From positions 2,108,001 to 2,172,000 of the forward strand of contig NZ_CP012898.1 of the NCBI RefSeq assembly GCF_001310225.1: 64,000 nt of DNA, read 5' to 3'. The position numbers and the translations under genes are program-made. Source of the stretch: Pseudalgibacter alginicilyticus (GTDB lineage Bacteria > Bacteroidota > Bacteroidia > Flavobacteriales > Flavobacteriaceae). Below are positions 34,579 to 43,341 of this stretch, piece by piece. Under the pieces are notes generated by a model. It worked only from the letters and a program-made list of their open reading frames with translations, ran no database searches and had not been told where the DNA came from. Each line of letters begins with the position of its first letter. Within the stretch, counting starts at the first letter, position 1.

Positions 34579-35826
34579 ATGAAAAAAGAAGTAATTGTTA
34601 TAGGTGGGGGTATAATAGGCTTATGTTCTGCATATTTTCTTCAAAAAGAAGGGCATAAAGTTACATTAATAGATCAGTCCAACATGGATTCAGGAGCGTC
34701 TTACGTTAATGCGGGTTATTTATCCCCTAGTCATATCATTCCCTTATCCGCACCGGGAGTAATGAAACAAGGTTTAAAATGGATGCTTAATCCCTCTAGC
34801 CCATTGTATATAAAACCCCGTTTTAATGCTGATTTTTTAAAGTGGGCATGGGCCTTCAATAAATCATGTAATAGAGATCATGTAAACAAATCAATCCCTT
34901 TTATTAAAGATATAACCTTATGGAGTCAAGTGTTGTATGATGATATAAAAAAAGACGAGAATTTTAAATTCCATTATGAAAAAAAAGGCTTTTTAATGCT
35001 CTGCCAAACAAATAAAATACTTGAAAAACAAATAGGTTTTGCTGAATTAGCAAAATCAAACGGATTAGATGCTGCAGCTGTTTCTTTAAATGATATTAAA
35101 GAATTAGAACCCAATTTAGCGATAAATACTATTGGAGGCACATATTATAAATGTGATTCACATAGTACGCCTGGAGAATTTATGAAAGAGATGCTTATAT
35201 ACTTAAAAAACAATAACGTTTCATTTTATAGCAATGAAAAAGTTTTAGATATAAATATTAAAAATAAATTAATTACTTCTATTAAAACAAATAAAAGAAC
35301 TTTTAAAGCTGATGAAATTGTATTAGCTGCAGGCTCTTGGAGTGGTTTATTAAGTAAGAAACTAAATTTAAACTTATTATTACAAGCTGGAAAAGGATAT
35401 CGAATTAACTCATATAAGAAAACAGGCATTACTATACCCACTGTATTAGTAGAAACAAAAGTGGCTGTAACACCTATGAATGAATTTACTCGTTTTGCTG
35501 GCACCATGGAAATAGCAGGAATTAACCATGACATAAACAAAGTTAGAGTTAATGCTATTGCTAATGCAGTTACAAAATATTATCCAGAAATTTCTTTAAG
35601 TGAAGAAGAAAAAACAGATGTTGCTTGTGGCTTACGCCCTGTATCTGCAGATGGACTTCCTTATATTGGAAAATCTGAAAAATGCTCAAACCTAACTATA
35701 GCCACCGGTCATGCTATGTTGGGATGGAGTATGGGAACTGGAACTGGAAAATTAGTATCAGAAATAATATCAAACAAAAAAACAACATTAGACATTTCTG
35801 CTTTTCATCCTGATAGAAGATTCTAA
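34579..35826 (+). CDS. DadA-like D-amino-acid dehydrogenase / FAD-dependent oxidase
   Basis: 415 residues, cytoplasmic, normal length. FAD site VIGGGIIGLCSAYFL at the N-terminus, then NAGYLSPSHIIPLSAPGVMKQ, typical of DadA, and the C-terminal CGLRPVSADGLPYIGKS and TGHAMLGWSMGTGTG. The family oxidatively deaminates D-amino acids (or related imino acids such as D-proline or hydroxyproline) to keto acids. As the final gene of the right arm it would process the D-amino acids released by the outer enzymes (inference). Confidence 0.88.
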   Translation: MKKEVIVIGGGIIGLCSAYFLQKEGHKVTLIDQSNMDSGASYVNAGYLSPSHIIPLSAPGVMKQGLKWMLNPSSPLYIKPRFNADFLKWAWAFNKSCNRDHVNKSIPFIKDITLWSQVLYDDIKKDENFKFHYEKKGFLMLCQTNKILEKQIGFAELAKSNGLDAAAVSLNDIKELEPNLAINTIGGTYYKCDSHSTPGEFMKEMLIYLKNNNVSFYSNEKVLDINIKNKLITSIKTNKRTFKADEIVLAAGSWSGLLSKKLNLNLLLQAGKGYRINSYKKTGITIPTVLVETKVAVTPMNEFTRFAGTMEIAGINHDINKVRVNAIANAVTKYYPEISLSEEEKTDVACGLRPVSADGLPYIGKSEKCSNLTIATGHAMLGWSMGTGTGKLVSEIISNKKTTLDISAFHPDRRF

Positions 35827-36057
35827 TTGTTTAAAAAAATAAAATCTATACGTTTATCTAAAAGTACCTTTATCATTTATTAAAAATAATAAATAAGCTG
35901 CCATCCAAATAATAGATTATTTACGTATATAAGATATTACATAACAAATATGTTTAAAAGCATTTTTTTCTTATCATGTATCCAAAAAAACAACGGTGTA
36001 CATTACTTTTAAAATTGCTTTTAACAAAACCTAATTAACACTAAAAAACACAAACCA

Positions 36058-36360
36058 ATGAAAAAATTATTATTAACTTCTGCTTTATTTTTAGTATTAA
36101 GTTTAACTTTCTCTTCTTGTAGAGAGAACAAAAAAGATGATTCAATTGAAGATGCCATTGAAAACGCAGGTGATGCTATGGAAGAAGCTGCTGATGAGGC
36201 TACTGATGCTACCGAAAATGCATTAGAAGAAGCTGGAGAAGCTATGGACAACGCTGTTGATACAGTTGATGATGCCGTAGAGTCTACTGGCGACGCCATT
36301 AAAGAAGCTGGTGATGCTATAGAAAAAAAAGTAGATGAAATAAAAGCTAAAACTAATTAG
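36058..36360 (+). CDS. Small acidic Ala/Glu/Asp-rich lipoprotein
   Basis: 100 residues, lipobox FSSC (Cys21). The mature 79 residues are one repeated helix pattern, AxEAxDxAxDAxEN and similar (DAIENAGDAMEEAADEATDAT; GDAIKEAGDAIEKKVDEIK), predicted to be a long amphipathic helix or coiled coil with strong negative charge and a Lys-rich end. Similar small proteins are often annotated as hypothetical or YtxH-like; no function is known. Its own terminator follows. Upstream 35827-36057 shows only AT-rich short repeats. Confidence 0.75.
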   Translation: MKKLLLTSALFLVLSLTFSSCRENKKDDSIEDAIENAGDAMEEAADEATDATENALEEAGEAMDNAVDTVDDAVESTGDAIKEAGDAIEKKVDEIKAKTN

Positions 36361-36389
36361 CATATTCATTGTTTTCAGTAGAACAACAA

Positions 36390-36410
36390 AAAACCGCCAT
36401 TGGCGGTTTT
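36390..36410 (+). terminator. Terminator after the acidic lipoprotein
   Basis: AAAACCGCC (36390-36398), loop ATT, GGCGGTTTT (36402-36410), followed by further T. It lies 30 bases after the stop codon. Confidence 0.85.
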
Positions 36411-36587
36411 TTACTTTATAATACTATCTAAAAAATTTTCCTTTTAACACAACCTATTTACACATAACTTCCAGTAACTAATACTTTTATTTGATGGTTT
36501 TTGGGCAGTGTCTAGTATAATTATCCTTAAAATACAACCGTATAAAAACGGCCAGTATGTTTATATTGTGCCATCCTATGGCTATTT

Positions 36588-37573
36588 TTAATTTTTTACT
36601 ACAACTTTTCCAATAGCTTGTTTGCTTTCTAATCTGTCATAAGCTTCTCCGATGTTTTCTAATGAAAATTGTTCTTTATCTAATAAGGGTTTTAAATTTC
36701 CAGCTTCAACAATTTTGGTAAGATTACTCAAAATTTCACCGTGTTGTTCTCGCTTAAAATTATGTAACATTGGTATAAGCATAAATACAACATGTAACGA
36801 TAAACCTTTAAAGTGCATGGCACTTAAATCAAGCTCGCATAAAGAAACAGTAGAGGCAACATGCCCATTTAAAGCTGCTGCTTCAAAAGATTTAAGCATA
36901 TTTTCTCCTCCTACGGAATCAAATACCACATCAAACCCCTCTCCATTGGTATGTATTTCTACATAGTCTTCTACCTTTTCTGTTTTATAATTTATGGCAG
37001 TTGCACCATAATTTTCGACAATTTTCATTTGTTTTTCTCCACTAACAGTACTATACACATCTGCTCCAAAATGTTTTGCTAATTGTACTGCTACGTGTCC
37101 CACACCGCCTGTACCTCCGTGTACTAACACTTTTTTCCGCTTTTTATATGGGAACGAATTAAACCTTCATAAGCTGTAATACCAACCAGAGGAAGTGCAG
37201 CAGCTTCTTTCATGCTCAGGTTTTTGGGTTTCAGGGCTATAAGTTTATGGTCTGCAGCAACATATTCGGTAAGGGTACCTTGCAAATTAGCCAAACCACC
37301 AACACATCCATAAACTTCGTCTCCTACAGAAAATTCAGAAACATTTTCTCCAATTTTTTCAATGGTTCCTGCTAAATCCATTCCTAAAATTGCCGGAGTT
37401 GCTGGTGCAAAAGGTAAGTCTTTACCCATACTTCTAATCATTGTATCTACTGTATTGACACTGGATGCAGAAATTTTGATAAGTACTTCACCACTTTTTA
37501 ACGTTGGTATTTCTACTACGGTAGATTTAAATTTTGCATTTTCTCCGTATTCCATAATTGTTTGTGCTTTCAT
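36588..37573 (-). pseudogene. Zinc-type quinone oxidoreductase, interrupted by a frameshift
   Basis: Two frames together make one MDR-superfamily NADPH:quinone oxidoreductase of about 328 residues. The first (37573-37124) has GEVLIKISASSVNTVDTMIR, GMDLAGTIEKIG and VGDEVYG, ending SGKKC-stop; the second (37130-36588) continues LVHGGTGGVGHVAVQLAKHFGA, the NADPH-binding motif, to the normal C-terminus VGKVVVKN. One missing A in the A-run at 37136-37131 separates them. The junction is A_AAA_AAG read in the upstream frame, so -1 slippage would restore the exact expected sequence. It may be a true mutation, a sequencing error or functional slippage. It is divergent from an HxlR regulator. Confidence 0.82.
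37130..37136 (-). other. Slippery heptamer A_AAA_AAG at the frame junction
   Basis: On the minus strand GGA AAA AAG TGT TAG in the upstream frame. A -1 shift on AAAAAAG gives AAA AAA GTG TTA, encoding K-K-V-L, the expected sequence before VHGGTGGVG. The stop codon lies two codons downstream. Confidence 0.55.
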
Positions 37574-37591
37574 TTTATATTCTTTTTTTAG

Positions 37592-37643
37592 TTACTATAA
37601 AAATTATAGTTGCAAAACTATGTATAGTAATTTATCTTTGCAA
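37592..37643. promoter_or_regulatory. Interlocked divergent promoters with palindromic operator (HxlR / quinone oxidoreductase)
   Basis: Plus strand: TTG 37610-37612, 20 bases, TATCTTTG 37633-37640 (for the HxlR gene). Minus strand: TTG 37643-37641, 20 bases, TAGTTTTG 37620-37613 (for the oxidoreductase). The two promoters overlap almost fully. Operators overlie them: ACTATAA-AAA-TTATAGT (37594-37610) and the outer pair TTACTATA (37592-37599)/TATAGTAA (37623-37630). HxlR could block both at once. Confidence 0.65.
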
Positions 37644-37672
37644 TAACGGTTAAAAAGGATAGTATAAATTTT

Positions 37673-38029
37673 ATGAAAACAACAGCACCAAAAATGCTCC
37701 AATTTAGAGGTAATGAATACCCTTGTTGCGCGAGCTTAACCATGGGAATTATTGGCGGAAAATGGAAAACGGTAATACTTTACCATTTAATGACAGATAA
37801 ATTGAGGTATAATGAACTGAGAAAATCTATGCCTACAGTGACAGAAAGAACATTGAGCTTGCAACTGAAAGCTTTAGAAGAAGATGGTTTGATAAAAAGA
37901 AAGGTATACACTTCAAAACCGCCGTTAAAAGTGGAATATTCATTAACCGATTTTGGAAAAACATTAATTCCGTTAATTCAATCTATTGCAGATTGGGGCG
38001 ATTTAGTAGTTGAAAAATTTTCGAAGTAA
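37673..38029 (+). CDS. HxlR-family transcriptional regulator
   Basis: 118 residues, a winged helix-turn-helix of the HxlR (MarR-like) type: an N-terminal CCASLTMGIIGGKWKTVILY with the family's conserved C near residue 20, then ELRKSMPTVTERTLSLQLKALEEDGLI and the wing VEYSLTDFGKTL. HxlR proteins often sense electrophiles or quinones through a Cys and repress an adjacent reductase gene. Divergent from the quinone oxidoreductase, with palindromes between. The call is firm; the inducer is inferred. Confidence 0.9.
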   Translation: MKTTAPKMLQFRGNEYPCCASLTMGIIGGKWKTVILYHLMTDKLRYNELRKSMPTVTERTLSLQLKALEEDGLIKRKVYTSKPPLKVEYSLTDFGKTLIPLIQSIADWGDLVVEKFSK

Positions 38030-38181
38030 ATTTTCAATTCAGAGTTTTGTATAAATTGATAAATTAGCATTACAGACTTCTATAATAAATACAAATGTTA
38101 TCTGTTACCATTACTTTATCCTGATTCTAATAACCCATTGTTTTCTTTGTATATAAAAGTAGCTTTATTCTTAATGTCATT

Positions 38182-38763
38182 TTAAAAATTAGGTTCTATT
38201 TTGATATGATATTTTGTCAATAGACCAACTACTGTTTCTAAAGTAAATTTAGCACCTTTAATTTGATTGTTTTCTGGATCTATTGAAAAATGATAAGAAC
38301 TTACAAAATCTGTATTTTGTAAGTTGGTGCTTTTGAATATTGCATTTTTTAAATCACAATTATCAAAAACAGAGGAACTCAAATCACATTCTGTAAAATC
38401 AACTTCCAGAAGTTTTGTGTTTTTAAATGAAATTTTTGAAAGTTTACGTTTAAAAAAAGAGGAATGATTTAGTTGGCAAGAGTCAACCTTTATTAAAAAC
38501 CCAAAACCGTTACATTTATCAAATTGTAAACCTAACATTTTACAATCTTTAAAAAGTACATTTTGAAATCCTGTTTGTAAAATATAAGCTGTACTTAAAT
38601 CACAGTCATAAAACTCGCAATCAATAAACCTAATTTTGGACAAATCAGAATTAAAAAAATTACAATTTAAAAAAGTACATAATTCATAGTCGCCTTTTTC
38701 AAGTCCACTTTCCGAAAAGTTTTTTTTCTTATATGTTTTTTCTTCTATAAACTGTTCTTCCAT
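38182..38763 (-). CDS. Pentapeptide-repeat protein (Qnr/MfpA-like fold)
   Basis: 193 residues, cytoplasmic. About 30 turns of A(D/N)LxX-type pentapeptides spread over residues ~15-165 (CTFLNCNFFNSDLSKIRFID, FTECDLSSSVFDNCDLKNAI), ending FSIDPENNQIKGAKFTLETV-GLL. These right-handed beta-helices mimic DNA; some protect gyrase from quinolones. A broad family: a gyrase role is a possibility, not shown. The 150 bases at 38030-38181 upstream of its stop hold nothing recognisable. Confidence 0.85.
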   Translation of the reverse strand: MEEQFIEEKTYKKKNFSESGLEKGDYELCTFLNCNFFNSDLSKIRFIDCEFYDCDLSTAYILQTGFQNVLFKDCKMLGLQFDKCNGFGFLIKVDSCQLNHSSFFKRKLSKISFKNTKLLEVDFTECDLSSSVFDNCDLKNAIFKSTNLQNTDFVSSYHFSIDPENNQIKGAKFTLETVVGLLTKYHIKIEPNF

Positions 38764-38862
38764 TCAACCTTAATGTTATTATGCCTACTTCACAGCACAT
38801 TTTTTGTGTTATGACTTATATGCTGTATTGTCATTGCTTTTATTTTGTGCTATTCTATTCTT

Positions 38863-39513
38863 TTAGCACAAAGACTCGAATGAAAATCCTTCGTTAGTAA
38901 AATGCTTCAATACTTTTGGTAAGCTATATTGCATATTTTTAGAAGCTTTCACACTATCGTGAAATACAATTATACTACCATGTTTGGTTTTACTAATCAC
39001 ATTTTTTAAGCATTGGACTTTGCTTACTGAATGATCCCAATCAAAGGATAACACATCCCACATAATTATTTTATAGTCTAAATCTATTAAGCCTTTACCT
39101 TGCTTGCGTTTTATTTGCCCATAGGGTGGTCTGAATAAATTCTGAATCTTGAATCCTAAATCCCAAATGTTATTGTTAATAACAGCCTGAGCTTCAATAA
39201 CATTTTTCAAATACTCTTTTGTATTTGTTTTCCAACCTTTTAAATGATTGTGGGTATGGTTACCAATAGCATGACCTCCATTCATTATATTATTAAATAA
39301 ATCTGGATGCTTGTCAACATTATTACCAATACAAAAAAAGGTGGCTTTAGCATTGTATTGTTTCAACACATCCAATGTCCAATTGGTAATATGGGGTGTT
39401 GGACCATCATCAAAAGTTAAATAAATAACTTTTTTAGAGGTAGAGACGTCCCAAATATAATTTGGGAACAACTTTTTAATTAATAATGGTGTTTTTACGG
39501 GAACTAAGGTCAT
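38863..39513 (-). CDS. Polysaccharide deacetylase family protein (NodB-like)
   Basis: 216 residues, carbohydrate esterase 4 fold with all main motifs: TFDDGPTP (catalytic Asp and metal Asp), IGNHTHNHLKGW (metal His pair), RPPYG and a final IIVFHDS. Such enzymes remove N-acetyl groups from chitin, peptidoglycan or related glycans. No signal peptide is evident, although the N-terminus may be membrane-associated. It lies 13 bases after the DUF2723 gene and is probably co-transcribed. Confidence 0.9.
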   Translation of the reverse strand: MTLVPVKTPLLIKKLFPNYIWDVSTSKKVIYLTFDDGPTPHITNWTLDVLKQYNAKATFFCIGNNVDKHPDLFNNIMNGGHAIGNHTHNHLKGWKTNTKEYLKNVIEAQAVINNNIWDLGFKIQNLFRPPYGQIKRKQGKGLIDLDYKIIMWDVLSFDWDHSVSKVQCLKNVISKTKHGSIIVFHDSVKASKNMQYSLPKVLKHFTNEGFSFESLC

Positions 39514-39526
39514 ACCTTTAAGCTAT

Positions 39527-42500
39527 TTATAGAGCGCTATCAGAGGCCATATCAACACTATCAGGTTCTACTGGTATTTCAACCTCATCTTCCTCACCAG
39601 TGAAATGTCTAAACAAAGCTAAGTGGTCATTAAATACTTCACTTTCTGTTTGGGCCAACTCTATATCATATTGTACCAATATATCTACCAATCCTTTATA
39701 ACGCTGAATATCGGTGTATATATCTTCAAACAAACGGCCTTGTTGCTCAACTTTTAAGCTGCCATAATAACTTAAATTTTCTTGATATTTTTTAGTCACA
39801 TCTTTATATACTTGACGTGCTTTTTCTGTGGCACCAACCTCATAATAGGCTGTAATGTAGGGTTCTAAAAGCGTGTAAAACCCAAAGTATTCCACAGGCA
39901 TATTAGTCATAGCTATATCAGCTATTTCTTCTGCCTTATCTAGTTTATCTTCATTAATTAAGGTTTCAATCAACCTTGCCAAATTACCTCTGTAAGTAAT
40001 AGAATTTTTACGAGTTTCTGGATCATGATAAATATCTGGACTACCGCTATTTCCCCAGTCCCAATTCTTTACCATTTCATACATAATATCAGTATCTACG
40101 CGTCCCATATCAAATGGATTGGCTCTATCTACAGGCGTTTTTATAGGTACTAACTTATAACACATACCGTTTAGTTGGAGATAATCTTTCATCCAAATAT
40201 AATCATCGTCACCAAAACTTCCACCAGTAAAATAAATAGGACGTTTCCAATCGTTATTTGCTAAAATGTCCAACATCAATAAACGGTTCTTATAGATAGC
40301 TCCTTCTTTAATTCTAATATCAATATGCGAAACAATTTTATCAGCATCTTCAGGTTTTACAATACCATATTTTAAAACATTTTCTTTATTTACTGGCAAT
40401 CTTAAATGTTCAGTAGGCAAATAGCTCGCATTTAAATCTTGACTTCTAACATTAGAAATATCAATACCTTGTTGCTGTAAAGCATATTTATATCTCGTCT
40501 TAGGATTTTCACTTGTAATAAAATTCAAGAACTCTTTAATTTGTAAAGTATCATTAACAATAGCATCTTTAATAATATAATCATTGGTACCATACTTATA
40601 ATCCTTGTGCGTTAGTTGCGACGGAATAGGCTCACCTTCATAAGCCTGACGTTTCATTTGATCTATATACCAATCTGTTTGAAATAAACTGGTATTAACA
40701 ACACGCACATCGGTTCGGTAACCTTCAATTTCTTGGGCATACCAAAGGGGGAAAGTATCATTATCACCAATTGAAAACAAAATACCATTTTCTGAACAGG
40801 AATCTAAATACTTTTTTGCCATAGCTTGCGCAGTATACTTGTCAGATCTATCATGATCATCCCAATTATTAGCAGCTAAAATACCGGGGACCAAAATTAA
40901 ACAGGCCAAGGTTACAATAGGTGCTGCCAAGTTATTGGGTAAGATTTTTTTAAGTGATTCAAAAACAGCAAAAGCCCCAAAACCAATCCAAAGTGCAAAC
41001 ACATAAAATGAACCTACCAAAGAGTAGTCGCGCTCTCTTGGTTCAAAAGGACGTACATTGGTATAAACTTGAATAGCAATTCCTGTAAACAAGAAAAAAA
41101 CCATCATAACCCAAAATAATTTTTTGTCTTTATTAAATAAAAAGAACAAACCTAATAACCCTAAAATAAATGGCAAGAAATAATACGTATTTCGCGCTTT
41201 GTTGTTTTTAACATCACTAGGTAAATTATCTTGAGAATACCCCAAAAGCTTTTCGTCTATAGGCTTAATACCACTAATCCAATTACCATGATTATCATAT
41301 CTACCTTGAATATCATCTTGTCTTCCTGTAAAATTCCACATAAAGTAACGCCAGTACATATAACCAAGTTGATACTCTAACATATAGGTAACGTTTTGCC
41401 AAAGTGATGGTTTTTGAACGTCAATATAATTTTTAAATTTCTTTAAAAAATTATTATAATCTTCATAATCAACATTACCTTTTGCCACATTATCTCTAAA
41501 ATCTGCAACAGCTGTCCGAAGTTGATTTTCCATTTGATATTCAGGCTTCAATTTAAACTCCAAAAACCCGGAAAACATCATATAATTCTCAGCATGTTCA
41601 GCACTCCACATTCTTGGCAAAACAGAAGCGTGATTTGAATTATAATTTTGCTTTGCATTTTTATAATCATTTACAGGAATATATTTTCCATTTTCATAAT
41701 CCTTTTCAAATTTTGGTTTATCATCAACATATGGATTTTTCTCATCTAAATAAGCATACTGATCAGTAAATTGTGGCCCGTAAAACAAATGTGTTTCCGG
41801 GTATTGTTCTAAATTATAATATGCCAATAATTCTCTTGCACTAGAGGGGTTGTTTTCATTAACAACTACATTAGCATTGGCACGAATAGGCAGCATCAAC
41901 CAACTTGAAAAGCCTATAATAACAAATGTTACACAAAGAACTGCTGTATTTAAATGTTTATAGTTTTTTTCACGCGTATATTTTAATCCAAAATGAATTG
42001 CTGCAATAACCAGTAAACCTGCAATTATAGATCCAGAGTTAAAAGGTAACCCCACATTATTTACAAAAAACATTTCAAGCATACTAAAAAACCTAAGAAT
42101 GTTTGGCGCTAAAAGTTTAAAAACAAATAACAAAACCGCAACAGACACTACATTTGCTATAATGAAATTTTTAATAGTTATAGTTTTATAATTCTTGAAA
42201 TAATAAACTAATCCGATAGCAGGAATTGTTAACAAGCCCATAAAGTGAACTCCAAAAGACAAGCCTATTATAAAAGAAATTAAAATCAGCCAACGATTTC
42301 CACGAGGCTTATCCATCTCTTGTTCCCAGCGTAATCCTAACCAAAATAACACAGCCATTATTAAAGTGGCCATGGCATAAACCTCGGTTTCCACAGCGTT
42401 AAACCAAAAAGAATCTGTAAATGTAAATGCCAAACTACCTACCAATCCACTACCTAAAATAGCCAAAGCATTTTCTCTGGTCATCTCATTTTTAGAGCCA

Positions 42501-42820
42501 ACCAATTTTTTCAACAACAAGGTTATGGTCCAAAACATAAATAAAATTGTAAAGGCACTAGCCGTAGCACTCATCATATTCATAACTAAGCCAACTTGCG
42601 AGGACTCCAAAGCAAACATAGAGAAAAAAGCACCTAACATCTGGAAAAATGGGGCCCCCGGTGGGTGACCAACCTGCAGTTTTGCAGAGGTTAAAATGTA
42701 TTCGCCCGCATCCCAAAAACTTACCGTAGGTTCTATAGTTAAACCATATGTAATAAATGCTATTAAAAAAGCAACCCATCCTAAAATGGTATTCCATTTT
42801 TTAAAATTAAAATCTTTCAT
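39527..42820 (-). CDS. DUF2723 membrane protein (GT117 / TMEM260-like O-mannosyltransferase family)
   Basis: 1097 residues. About a dozen membrane helices in residues ~10-330 and ~540-660 (ILGWVAFLIAFITYGL, then FLPFILGLLGLFFLF). The family signature is the N-terminal VSFWDAGEYILTSAKLQVGHPPGAPFFQ, whose Asp and Glu resemble the DE pair of GT-C mannosyltransferases. The C-terminal ~430 residues are soluble and TPR-like. In Bacteroidota these are candidates for protein O-glycosylation, which is widespread on exported proteins of the phylum. The precise role is not established. Confidence 0.88.
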   Translation of the reverse strand: MKDFNFKKWNTILGWVAFLIAFITYGLTIEPTVSFWDAGEYILTSAKLQVGHPPGAPFFQMLGAFFSMFALESSQVGLVMNMMSATASAFTILFMFWTITLLLKKLVGSKNEMTRENALAILGSGLVGSLAFTFTDSFWFNAVETEVYAMATLIMAVLFWLGLRWEQEMDKPRGNRWLILISFIIGLSFGVHFMGLLTIPAIGLVYYFKNYKTITIKNFIIANVVSVAVLLFVFKLLAPNILRFFSMLEMFFVNNVGLPFNSGSIIAGLLVIAAIHFGLKYTREKNYKHLNTAVLCVTFVIIGFSSWLMLPIRANANVVVNENNPSSARELLAYYNLEQYPETHLFYGPQFTDQYAYLDEKNPYVDDKPKFEKDYENGKYIPVNDYKNAKQNYNSNHASVLPRMWSAEHAENYMMFSGFLEFKLKPEYQMENQLRTAVADFRDNVAKGNVDYEDYNNFLKKFKNYIDVQKPSLWQNVTYMLEYQLGYMYWRYFMWNFTGRQDDIQGRYDNHGNWISGIKPIDEKLLGYSQDNLPSDVKNNKARNTYYFLPFILGLLGLFFLFNKDKKLFWVMMVFFLFTGIAIQVYTNVRPFEPRERDYSLVGSFYVFALWIGFGAFAVFESLKKILPNNLAAPIVTLACLILVPGILAANNWDDHDRSDKYTAQAMAKKYLDSCSENGILFSIGDNDTFPLWYAQEIEGYRTDVRVVNTSLFQTDWYIDQMKRQAYEGEPIPSQLTHKDYKYGTNDYIIKDAIVNDTLQIKEFLNFITSENPKTRYKYALQQQGIDISNVRSQDLNASYLPTEHLRLPVNKENVLKYGIVKPEDADKIVSHIDIRIKEGAIYKNRLLMLDILANNDWKRPIYFTGGSFGDDDYIWMKDYLQLNGMCYKLVPIKTPVDRANPFDMGRVDTDIMYEMVKNWDWGNSGSPDIYHDPETRKNSITYRGNLARLIETLINEDKLDKAEEIADIAMTNMPVEYFGFYTLLEPYITAYYEVGATEKARQVYKDVTKKYQENLSYYGSLKVEQQGRLFEDIYTDIQRYKGLVDILVQYDIELAQTESEVFNDHLALFRHFTGEEDEVEIPVEPDSVDMASDSAL

Positions 42821-43022
42821 CTGTTGGTATCAATTAGTTTTAACATAACACGCCTCTATACTTTTTTAAAAGTATTATCTACACTGATAACTACCAAAAT
42901 AAGTAATGAATATGTTATGCAAATTTTTTGTAAATTTACTCAGGCGAATTTACTAATAAATACGAAACTCTGCATGTTTTTAAGGAAACGTTAAGTATTC
43001 TATATTATTTTTTAAAAAATAC

Positions 43023-43052
43023 TTGTGCAAATAAAAATTTGTATTAAATTTG
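43023..43052 (+). promoter_or_regulatory. Promoter of tRNA-Gln
   Basis: TTG (43023-43025), exactly 19 bases, TAAATTTG (43045-43052). This is a complete match to TTG-N19-TAnnTTTG, 18 bases before the mature tRNA. Confidence 0.75.
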
Positions 43053-43069
43053 CCACCTCATTAGAAGAT

Positions 43070-43142
43070 TGGCCTATGGTGTAACTGGCAACACGTTGGT
43101 TTTTGGTACCAAAGAGTCTAGGTTCGAGCCCTAGTAGGCCAA
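43070..43142 (+). tRNA. tRNA-Gln (anticodon TTG)
   Basis: 73 bases that fold as a cloverleaf. Acceptor TGGCCTA (43070-43076) pairs with TAGGCCA (43135-43141), discriminator A at 43142. The anticodon stem TTGGT/ACCAA holds loop TTTTGGT, giving anticodon TTG (43103-43105) for CAA/CAG. The T loop is GGTTCGAGCC-like. CCA is not encoded. A strong terminator follows directly. Confidence 0.95.
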
Positions 43143-43143
43143 C

Positions 43144-43179
43144 AAAAAATCCTAATCATTCATTTGATTAGGATTTTTT
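43144..43179 (+). terminator. Terminator after tRNA-Gln
   Basis: AAAAAATCCTAATCA (43144-43158), loop TTCATT, TGATTAGGATTTTTT (43165-43179): 15 perfect pairs ending in a T-run, two bases after the mature tRNA end. Confidence 0.9.
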
Positions 43180-43341
43180 TATGCCATATAACTCAATCCA
43201 TTGAAAATCAACAAACATCTTAGAATTTCCTTACTTTTAAATTGACACTTACTTAAATTGTAAGCCTATTACAAAATTTCCGACTATCTTTAATGTTAAA
43301 AAATAGACCATTAATAACAAAAACAGAAAGGGATCAATAAG

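Noticed and set aside
36021-36299. Ser/Ala-rich 92-residue minus-strand frame
   Set aside because: It is the complement of the repetitive acidic lipoprotein, which has a proper lipoprotein signal and terminator.
14491-36410. Two similar ACCGCC/GGCGGT hairpins (14491 and 36390) as ends of a mobile island around the MocR locus
   Set aside because: Both are ordinary terminators with T-runs next to gene ends; no integrase, target duplication or insertion-sequence gene is present.
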